Below, in pieces: positions 6,340-12,393 of a DNA stretch of 12,393 nt (position 1 is the stretch's first letter; each line of letters begins with the position of its first letter). Source of the DNA: an uncultured Flammeovirgaceae bacterium. GTDB lineage: Bacteria > Bacteroidota > Bacteroidia > Cytophagales > Cyclobacteriaceae. The position numbers were made by a program, and so were the translations under genes. Location: positions 1-12,393 of the forward strand of contig CAMPJM010000066.1 in assembly GCA_946886805.1 (NCBI GenBank). The letters are read 5' to 3'. The notes below the pieces were generated by a model, which was given only the letters and a program-made list of their open reading frames with translations, was not told where the DNA came from and made no database searches.

Positions 6340-6385
6340 CCGGATAAATAAAGATTTTTTGAAAAATATAATCTTTATTTTCCGG
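6340..6385. repeat. long near-perfect hairpin in convergent intergenic region
   Basis: CCGGATAAATAAAGATT (6340-6356) pairs with AATCTTTATTTTCCGG (6370-6385): 16 base pairs with one bulged T (6345) and a 13-nt loop. The GC clamp is at the base and no T-run follows on either strand, so it is not a textbook intrinsic terminator. It lies 110 bp past the stop of the plus-strand membrane-protein gene and could protect or end that mRNA, or be a solitary repeat-type element. No other gene is seen in this 287-bp interval. Confidence 0.6.
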
Positions 6386-6433
6386 CATGACGATCAATTT
6401 TAAGTCAAATTTAGATTAATAAAACGTTGTTGC

Positions 6434-6484
6434 ATGAAGAAAAAAAAGCGGCAAAAGAGTTCTTTAGTCACTTCTGCCGCTTTT
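6434..6484 (-). terminator. rho-independent terminator of the paaN-like gene
   Basis: Arms AAAAGCGGCA (6444-6453) and TGCCGCTTTT (6475-6484) form a 10-bp stem with the GC block GCGGCA/TGCCGC. On the minus strand the stem is followed by eight T (6447-6440). The loop of about 21 nt contains a small secondary stem. It lies 33 nt past the paaN stop. The plus-strand side has only TTTTCTT, so it may also end transcripts arriving from the left, less efficiently. Confidence 0.85.
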
Positions 6485-6516
6485 CTTAATGATGCATACC
6501 TTATTTCCCGTGGATA

Positions 6517-8184
6517 TTAAACCTTAACAGGCTCTCTAAAGCCTACCCAGTTAAATCTTTTAATTACGTATTCGGGGTTCGTAAATGAAGCATTTCCGGC
6601 CGGATTGCCCCCGCTTACATGAAAATCGGAGAATCCTGCATTCTGATTTACATAAATTCCACCGGTGAGGTTAAATGAAACAGGGGTAGCAGCTAAAGAC
6701 ATCTCGTCGGCTATTTGCTCCTTCAATTGATCATCTGTGACGTATGCCCCACATGAAATTGCTCCATGTTTAAGTGCCAATTCTTTTGCCAAGGCCAATG
6801 AGTGCCGGGTAGATTCTGTCTTTATGATAAAAACTATAGGACCGAACATTTCTTTGCTAAACACTTCCTTATTTGCAGCATCAACCTGAACCACCATTGG
6901 GGTAGCCGTACGTGCATTTTCAAACAACGGATTAGAAACCGTTCCAGATTTCAACCAAACTTTTCCTGGCATCTCCTGAATTGAACTAAGCCGGGTGCAG
7001 GTAGCGATATTTTGAATGGCACCCAAAACAAAAGGTCCGGCTTTGGGATTTTCCACCAAACTGGTAATTGTATTTGATAATTTCTCAGCAAATTCTTCTA
7101 TGGAAATAGTCACGTCACCAGATTTTACCCCTTCAGCCGGCACAAAGAAATTTTGTGGGGCTGTGCACATTTGTCCGGAATACAAACAAACGGAAAAGGC
7201 CAGATTTTGCACCACACTGTCTATATTTTCAACAGCATCTAAAATGATGGAATTGACTCCTGTTTTTTCGGTAAAAACCTTTTTACCTTTTAGCTCTTCC
7301 AAATAGCTTCCAAATTTTGCTCCTCCCGTATAATCAATAATTTTAACGTCTGGATGCTCTGCTAAATCTTTCGCAATTAAATCATCAAAAGTATCGACCG
7401 CTAATTGGCAAATATTAGGGTCGTAACCGTTGTCGCTCAATATCTTCTGTATTTCCGCCACTATGATCGCAATTGGTAATACTGCTCCTGGGTGCGGCTT
7501 CACGATTACCGAATTGCCTGTCACCAAACTGGCATAAATTCCGGGAACGGTATTCCATGTAGGGAACGTAGAGCAGCCAATTGCCAGACTGATTCCTAAC
7601 GGAACAGCTCGCCATTCTTTATTTAAAGTAATGTTAAATTTCCCCATAGGCTTATCCCAAACCTTACTTTCGGGAAACCTGGTCACCTCTTCATACCCGG
7701 CAGCTATTGCTTCCAATGCCCTGTCCGCTGCATGCGGACCTGAAGCTTGGAATGCCATCATAAACCCTTGGCCTGTGGTATGCATGGTAGCATGGGCTAT
7801 TTCAAAAAAACGTCCTTTTATTTTTTCTAAAGATTCGATGAGCAAACCGGCTCGCTCACCTACTTTCACCTTCCTCCACTGATGAAAAGCTTTACCGCTC
7901 CTTGTGATCAAAGTAGCCACACTAAATAATGGATATTCTATATGTAAATGCTTTTGCAGGTAAGGAGACTCTTCTACCCCACCCCATCCTTCGGGAGCCG
8001 ACTGCCTGAGTTCCTGAAATTTGCTATCCAATATTTTCTCAAATTGCTTCTTCCCTTCCTCATCAGCATTCTCGCCATATATTTTCGGTGAAGGATGTTC
8101 CGGGTATTGTGAAAAAAAAGACCTTTCATGAATGGCCTGAATAGCATTTTCTAAAATTTCTTTATTTTTATCGAAGAAAACCAT
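6517..8184 (-). CDS. paaN: PaaN-like aldehyde dehydrogenase (phenylacetate degradation)
   Basis: The 555-residue enzyme is an NAD(P)-dependent aldehyde dehydrogenase of the PaaN_2 type. Landmarks are V-I-V-K-P-H (226-231, cofactor lysine K229), Y-T-G-G-A (285-289), the catalytic base E306 in T-E-K-T-G, the nucleophile C340 in S-G-Q-M-C-T-A-P-Q, and K-E-M-F-G-P (444-449). In the phenylacetyl-CoA pathway the related PaaZ dehydrogenase half oxidises the semialdehyde from ring opening to 3-oxo-5,6-dehydrosuberyl-CoA. Unlike PaaZ, this protein has no C-terminal MaoC-like hydratase domain, so ring hydrolysis would need another protein. The substrate is inferred from the family. I chose ATG at 8184. 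The frame is open to 8256, but those 24 extra residues are low-complexity (L-V-I-L-V-L-V-I-L) and arise from a tandem DNA repeat. No other paa gene is nearby. A strong terminator follows. Confidence 0.85.
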   Translation of the reverse strand: MVFFDKNKEILENAIQAIHERSFFSQYPEHPSPKIYGENADEEGKKQFEKILDSKFQELRQSAPEGWGGVEESPYLQKHLHIEYPLFSVATLITRSGKAFHQWRKVKVGERAGLLIESLEKIKGRFFEIAHATMHTTGQGFMMAFQASGPHAADRALEAIAAGYEEVTRFPESKVWDKPMGKFNITLNKEWRAVPLGISLAIGCSTFPTWNTVPGIYASLVTGNSVIVKPHPGAVLPIAIIVAEIQKILSDNGYDPNICQLAVDTFDDLIAKDLAEHPDVKIIDYTGGAKFGSYLEELKGKKVFTEKTGVNSIILDAVENIDSVVQNLAFSVCLYSGQMCTAPQNFFVPAEGVKSGDVTISIEEFAEKLSNTITSLVENPKAGPFVLGAIQNIATCTRLSSIQEMPGKVWLKSGTVSNPLFENARTATPMVVQVDAANKEVFSKEMFGPIVFIIKTESTRHSLALAKELALKHGAISCGAYVTDDQLKEQIADEMSLAATPVSFNLTGGIYVNQNAGFSDFHVSGGNPAGNASFTNPEYVIKRFNWVGFREPVKV

Positions 8185-8220
8185 AAAAAAGAATTTATAA
8201 TGAGTAGTATAAATATTATC

Positions 8221-8250
8221 TAAAATTACTAATACTAAAATTACTAATAA
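8221..8250. repeat. 15-bp tandem duplication upstream of paaN
   Basis: TAAAATTACTAATAC (8221-8235) is followed directly by TAAAATTACTAATAA (8236-8250), identical at 14 of 15 bases. It lies 37-66 bp before the chosen paaN start, where the promoter should be, and 110-139 bp before the subtilase start. It may be a slippage product or a paired binding site; no clear TAnnTTTG box is present for paaN. Confidence 0.7.
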
Positions 8251-8332
8251 TTTCAAATGATTGAATAGAAGAAAAAATATTACACAGGTTAAATTTTAAT
8301 AAAAAGATAAATTAAGGTAAATTTAGTAAGGG

Positions 8333-8340
8333 TATATTTA
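8333..8340 (+). promoter_or_regulatory. weak -7 box of the subtilase gene
   Basis: TATATTTA differs from TAnnTTTG only at the last base and ends 19 nt before the TTG start at 8360. No TTTG lies at the -33 distance. The region 8185-8359 is very AT-rich and otherwise holds only the tandem repeat. Confidence 0.25.
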
Positions 8341-8359
8341 CATACTATAAACCATTATC

Positions 8360-11300
8360 TTGAGAATACTAGTAGCTATCTTTTTTGTTTTATCCTTTAG
8401 CGCAACTATTTCAGCACAAAATATTGAGCCTAAAAAGCCTGTATCTCAACAAAAAGGGCAACAAACTATTGTATTAAAAATAAAGAAAAATGTCTCCCTT
8501 GGGGAATTGCAAAAAAAGTTAAATGCGATGACCAAAGAGGGCAGGATTTCCATCAAGCAAGCTCATCCCCAACCAATTAGGAAAAACAAAAAGATCATAG
8601 AATCATCCTTTGGTTTAGATCGTGTCTATAAAATAAAGGTGCCGGGAAACATAGAGATCAACTCGATCATCAAAAGACTGGAGAATATCGAGAGTTTGGA
8701 ATATGTTGAACAATATCATCAAATGGAACTCCTTTATTTGCCAAACGACACCGAGGCAAATCCTACCACAGGGAGGCAAAATCACTTAGATCTCATTAAG
8801 GCTTATGATGCCTGGGAAGTAGAAAAAGGGGACAGCTCTATCATTATTGGAGTTTTGGACACTGGGGTCAACCTTAATCATGAAGACTTGAGGGAAAACA
8901 TGTTCCTGAACGAAGCAGATCCTATAAACGGAGTTGACGATGACAATGACGGATATATAGACAACTATTATGGCTGGGACTTCGCAGATGAAGACAATGA
9001 CCCGACCGATGTTCATAATCATGGCACCCAGGTAAGTGGTATTGCTGCCGCAAGAACCAACAATTCAAAAGGTGTTGCGGGTATGGGTTTTAATTCCAAA
9101 TTTATGCCTATTAAAATCTATACCAACGTAGGCACTTCGTTTTACGACGGTTATAACGCTATTTTGTATGCCGCAGCAAAAGGCTGTAAAGTGATCAACC
9201 TGTCTTGGGGAAGCGTAGGAAGTTATTCAAAATATGTGGAGGATATAATCAATACAGTAGTGTTGGATATGGATGTAGTGATTGTGGCTGCTGCCGGAAA
9301 CTCCAACCTCAAAGAAGAATATTATCCCGCATCTTATGAATATGTGCTTTCTGTTGGCAACATTCAAAAGGATGTTAACCCCGACGAAAAATCTCCTGGT
9401 TCAACCTACAGCCCTTATATAGACATATCGGCGCCCGGGCAGAATGTTTATACCACATCCGGGAATGGGTATTCGGGATCATCGGGTACTTCTGTGGCAT
9501 CTCCCGGGGTTGCCGGAGCTGCGGCATTGGTTCGCGCTCGTTTTCCCGAGCTGAATGCGCTACAGGTGATGGAAAGATTGAGGGTAACCTCAGATGATAT
9601 TTATCATATCGGCAACAATTCCTTGTATTATGAAATGCTGGGGAAAGGAAGGTTGAATATGTACCAGGCTTTGATAGACTCTACCTCATCCGCTGTCCGA
9701 TTTAGAAATATGACCTATCAAAATGAAATTGGAAAAATTGCCAGTTATGGCGATACAGTTTCGATTTCAGGAGAATTCGTCAATTACCTTGAAGAAGTTT
9801 ATGACCTTAAAGTCACGCTTTCTATTGAATCCCCTTATATAGAAATGATTGATTCTGTAAATAATTATTCATTGCTACCTACACTCACCCCAAATGCAGG
9901 TAATTACAAGATATTTATTAAACCTACTTTGCCCCCTGGTGAAGTATTGCGGTTCAGATTGGGATTTGAAGGCAAGGGATACAAGGATTATCAATATTTT
10001 GATATCAAGACCCTGCCAGATTACTTCACTGTTGATAATGGCACATTGGCTATGACTATTGGTAGCAACGGTAATTTGGGGTATAATTCTGACCAATTTA
10101 CTGATGGAACAGGAATTACCTATAATAATGAATATTTGTTGGATTTTATGAGCTTAATTATTGCAAAAGACGAGGAAATAGTCTCTGACAATATGTTCAA
10201 CAGTTACTACACACTTAAAAGGGAAAAAGACTTCGAGATTGAAAAGAGCATTAAAGTAATACAGAATGATGAGGATTTTGTAAAAGCATCCTCTTCTTTT
10301 TCAGATTTTGGCATTACAAATTCTTTAGGACTGCACATCGATCAATCCTTATCGGGCTATAAATCTGGCAGCAATAAGGACTTTCTCTTGTTGGATTATC
10401 GGATTTCCAATAAAAGCGGGGGCAAACACGATTCATTGAAAATTGGGATGTACATGGACTGGGACATAGTGGATTCTATGAAAAATCATTCAGGTTATGA
10501 TCCGGATTTTAATTTGGGTTATGTTTATTATCCAGAAAGGAACATATACGCCGGGCTTGCACTGCTTTCAGAACAAAACGCTTCTTTTAATCCTGTTTCT
10601 CTTTATGACGACAACTGGAATTTTGTTTTTGGATCTGCAATAACCGAAGAAGAAAAATTTTCTTTACTCCTGCATAATTCTGTTTCCGAAATTGGGCCTA
10701 AAAATATAGCAGCAACACTCGCCACCACTCTTTATGGGATTGAAGATCAGAAGGAAGTAAATGTGCAGTTTCTTGTTACAGCAGGTGCAAGTGTAGAAGA
10801 ACTTAGAAATAACATTAAAGAAGCGATTATCAGAAAACCTTTTGTGGCAGTTGCGAATATCGACGTATGCGAAGGCGAAAGTATAAATTTTGACCCTGCA
10901 CTAGATAAGGAGGTTTCCTACTATTCGGACTCGCTTTTCACTAATTTAATCGGGGAAGGAATGCTGCTGTCTCTGAACTCGCCTATACATTATAAAAACA
11001 TTTACATGAAAACCGGCGAGGCTATTTTTTACGAAAAATATAAAGCCAAAGTGATAGTGCGTGACGATGTAACAGCGGAGTTTTCTTTACCACAAGATAG
11101 CCTATACCTTGGAGAGAATGCTGAAAACGATATTCATTTAGTGACTGAAACCCCATGTGTTAATAAGTGGCAATGGTCAATAAATGATACTGTGGTGAGT
11201 GATATACCCGATCCTGTCATCACTTTTGATCAAGGCGGCACCTATGATATCAAGCTAAAAGTGTGGAATTATGAAAACGAAAGCGATAGTGTAAGTCACA

Positions 11301-11584
11301 CTTTGGTCGTAGAATACCTCACTAAAGTTGAAGAAAACGAAAAAATTGCCGTAAATCTTTTTCCCAATCCGGTTTCTAAAACACTTAATATTACAGGTCT
11401 GGAGACTAATAGCCAAACCGATATCACCATATATGACCAGCCGGGAAGAGTAGCATTTTATAATTCTCTCATTGTCAAAAACACGCCCTTAGAATTAAAT
11501 TTATCTACCCTTACTCCTGGGCTGTACATAATAAAAATTGAAACGAAAAAGGCAAATTTGACCAGAAAAATAATGGTGAAATAG
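8360..11584 (+). CDS. secreted subtilisin-like (S8) protease with PKD-like domain and T9SS sorting domain
   Basis: The 1074-residue precursor starts with a signal peptide (about 1-20, ending A-T-I-S-A-Q). A propeptide of the fervidolysin type follows (about 35-125). The S8 domain spans about 140-440 with an intact triad: D167 (V-L-D-T-G-V), H221 (H-N-H-G-T), S378 (G-T-S-V-A-S-P), and the oxyanion Asn314 (A-A-G-N). A G-V-D-D-D-N-D-G-Y stretch (191-199) is probably a calcium site. Residues about 450-900 are beta-rich and unassigned. A PKD-like domain (902-989) and a type A T9SS sorting domain (990-1074; L-F-P-N-P-V near 1000-1005, L-T-P-G-L-Y-I-I-K-I near the end) follow. The protein should be exported by Sec, moved across the outer membrane by T9SS, and attached or released after CTD cleavage. 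The start is TTG: an in-frame stop lies four codons upstream, and the next ATG would remove the signal peptide. It is divergent from paaN and ends 2 bp from the DUF4197 gene. Confidence 0.93.
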   Translation: MRILVAIFFVLSFSATISAQNIEPKKPVSQQKGQQTIVLKIKKNVSLGELQKKLNAMTKEGRISIKQAHPQPIRKNKKIIESSFGLDRVYKIKVPGNIEINSIIKRLENIESLEYVEQYHQMELLYLPNDTEANPTTGRQNHLDLIKAYDAWEVEKGDSSIIIGVLDTGVNLNHEDLRENMFLNEADPINGVDDDNDGYIDNYYGWDFADEDNDPTDVHNHGTQVSGIAAARTNNSKGVAGMGFNSKFMPIKIYTNVGTSFYDGYNAILYAAAKGCKVINLSWGSVGSYSKYVEDIINTVVLDMDVVIVAAAGNSNLKEEYYPASYEYVLSVGNIQKDVNPDEKSPGSTYSPYIDISAPGQNVYTTSGNGYSGSSGTSVASPGVAGAAALVRARFPELNALQVMERLRVTSDDIYHIGNNSLYYEMLGKGRLNMYQALIDSTSSAVRFRNMTYQNEIGKIASYGDTVSISGEFVNYLEEVYDLKVTLSIESPYIEMIDSVNNYSLLPTLTPNAGNYKIFIKPTLPPGEVLRFRLGFEGKGYKDYQYFDIKTLPDYFTVDNGTLAMTIGSNGNLGYNSDQFTDGTGITYNNEYLLDFMSLIIAKDEEIVSDNMFNSYYTLKREKDFEIEKSIKVIQNDEDFVKASSSFSDFGITNSLGLHIDQSLSGYKSGSNKDFLLLDYRISNKSGGKHDSLKIGMYMDWDIVDSMKNHSGYDPDFNLGYVYYPERNIYAGLALLSEQNASFNPVSLYDDNWNFVFGSAITEEEKFSLLLHNSVSEIGPKNIAATLATTLYGIEDQKEVNVQFLVTAGASVEELRNNIKEAIIRKPFVAVANIDVCEGESINFDPALDKEVSYYSDSLFTNLIGEGMLLSLNSPIHYKNIYMKTGEAIFYEKYKAKVIVRDDVTAEFSLPQDSLYLGENAENDIHLVTETPCVNKWQWSINDTVVSDIPDPVITFDQGGTYDIKLKVWNYENESDSVSHTLVVEYLTKVEENEKIAVNLFPNPVSKTLNITGLETNSQTDITIYDQPGRVAFYNSLIVKNTPLELNLSTLTPGLYIIKIETKKANLTRKIMVK

Positions 11585-11586
11585 CA

Positions 11587-12300
11587 TTATTGGGCTTGAG
11601 AAAACACCCGTCTCAACAATTCTGATGTTCTTGCTGCAGGATTTTCCCTAATATTTGCCTCCTCTTCTGCTACCAATACAAATAAACCTTCTATGGCTTT
11701 CTCGGTAGCGTAATCAGTAAGATCAGGGTTTATTTTTGTTACGCCGGGAATTCGGTTGTAAGTATTTACTATATCTGAATAGTATTTAGTGGCGTTGACT
11801 TTTTTCAACGCATCTTCTATTACTGGTCGAAATTCAACTTTAAGTTTTGGGGAAGTAGTTCTTACAAGATAAGCTGTTGCTGCATTGTCGTCGCCTTTCA
11901 AAATCCCCCAGGCATCTTTAATAGTCATAGATTTGATAGCGTCAACGAAAATTGGTGCGGCTTTCTTAGCGGCTTCTTCTGCACCTCTGTTTAAGGTGAT
12001 TATAAAATTATCTACCTCGTCACCCAAGCCCACCTGTCGCAAAGTTCTTTCCACCTCTTCCATCTCGGGAGGAATCGGAATCCTGATTTTTGCGTTTTTA
12101 TAGTACCCGTTGGTTTTGGAAGCTATTTGAGCGCCTTTAGTTGCTCCTTTACTCAGCGCTTCTTTTAAACCTGCGCTTACTTCCTCTGCAGTCAAACCCT
12201 GGCCAAGCACCTCCCCTATTGTTTGTGAGATCTGCTGGCTTGTACAAGAAGTCAGCCCTATAGAAGAAGCTACAAGGGCGATTATTAAAAAAGTTCTCAT
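11587..12300 (-). CDS. DUF4197 family lipoprotein
   Basis: The 237-residue protein starts with a lipoprotein signal peptide (M-R-T-F-L-I-I-A-L-V) and a lipobox L-T-S-C with the lipidated Cys at 19. The rest, about 24-235, is a DUF4197 domain, mainly helical: G-L-K-E-A-L near 44-49, P-I-P-P-E-M at 75-80, and the conserved M-T-I-K-D-A-W-G-I-L-K-G-D-D-N-A-A-T core at 125-142. Function is unknown across the family; it should sit in the periplasm or on the outer membrane. The frame is open to a TTG at 12360, but I use ATG 12300 because the signal peptide begins there. The final codons converge with the subtilase gene, leaving no room for a terminator. The 93 bp upstream hold no convincing -7 box. 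Confidence 0.88.
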   Translation of the reverse strand: MRTFLIIALVASSIGLTSCTSQQISQTIGEVLGQGLTAEEVSAGLKEALSKGATKGAQIASKTNGYYKNAKIRIPIPPEMEEVERTLRQVGLGDEVDNFIITLNRGAEEAAKKAAPIFVDAIKSMTIKDAWGILKGDDNAATAYLVRTTSPKLKVEFRPVIEDALKKVNATKYYSDIVNTYNRIPGVTKINPDLTDYATEKAIEGLFVLVAEEEANIRENPAARTSELLRRVFSQAQ

Positions 12301-12393
12301 GATTTGTATTTTAAATTTGATTACTATATATCTATTTTCCCATCTACTATTCTCCTCCAAAAGAAAGGAGGGTATGTCATCTCAACTTAATAA

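Noticed and set aside
7016..7306. 96-codon open frame on the plus strand inside paaN
   Set aside because: It lies opposite a strongly supported enzyme gene and has no domain-like composition; it is a shadow frame.
12301..12360. N-terminal extension of the DUF4197 protein from a TTG
   Set aside because: It would bury the lipoprotein signal peptide, which begins at the ATG at 12300.
12354..12371. CCTCC/GGAGG inverted repeat upstream of the DUF4197 gene
   Set aside because: The stem is 5 bp with an 8-nt loop and no T-run; probably chance.
12374..12393. Plus-strand ATG after GGAGG at the right edge, open to the end of the window
   Set aside because: Only six codons are visible, the GGAGG is just 2 nt from the ATG, and SD sequences are rare here; too little to call a gene.

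Overview
The window looks like a chromosomal stretch of a member of the Bacteroidota, perhaps Cytophagia-like. The evidence is a secreted subtilase with a C-terminal type IX secretion (T9SS) sorting domain, a PaaN_2-type aldehyde dehydrogenase and a DUF4197 lipoprotein. The intergenic DNA is AT-rich, Shine-Dalgarno sequences are nearly absent, and several upstream regions carry the Bacteroidota -7 box TAnnTTTG. I see no rRNA, tRNA, CRISPR array, insertion sequence or phage gene. The genus cannot be fixed from the sequence.

Layout. At 1-17 a minus-strand gene may begin and leave the window, with a promoter-like and operator-like dyad just upstream. A DoxX-family membrane protein (232-624, minus) is divergent from a cupin-type AraC regulator (711-1550, plus). 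Next come a tiny minus-strand ORF (1577-1672) and a two-gene minus-strand unit: a four-helix membrane protein of unknown function (2361-2945) followed by a membrane-anchored M23 peptidase (1825-2352). A short MutS-family ATPase without the mismatch-recognition domain follows (3170-4495, minus). A second AraC regulator with an Arabinose_bd-type sensor (4692-5699, minus) is divergent from another small four-helix membrane protein (5843-6229, plus). A convergent intergenic region holds a long hairpin and a strong terminator. The PaaN-like aldehyde dehydrogenase (6517-8184, minus) is divergent from the T9SS-exported subtilase (8360-11584, plus), which converges with a DUF4197 lipoprotein (11587-12300, minus) across only 2 bp.

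How the genes relate. This is not one pathway but several short one- or two-gene units. The clearest recurring pattern is an AraC regulator facing a small four-helix membrane protein across a short region with dyad symmetry, seen twice about 5 kb apart. The peptidase and membrane-protein pair suggests an envelope function. The PaaN homologue has no other phenylacetate genes beside it. The subtilase and DUF4197 genes share a boundary but have no evident functional link.

I see no convincing new defence or mobile system. The best leads are the two regulator/membrane-protein pairs and their operators, the M23 plus unknown membrane-protein unit, the reduced MutS ATPase, the unassigned middle region of the subtilase, and the hairpins at 27-59, 4611-4633 and 6340-6385.
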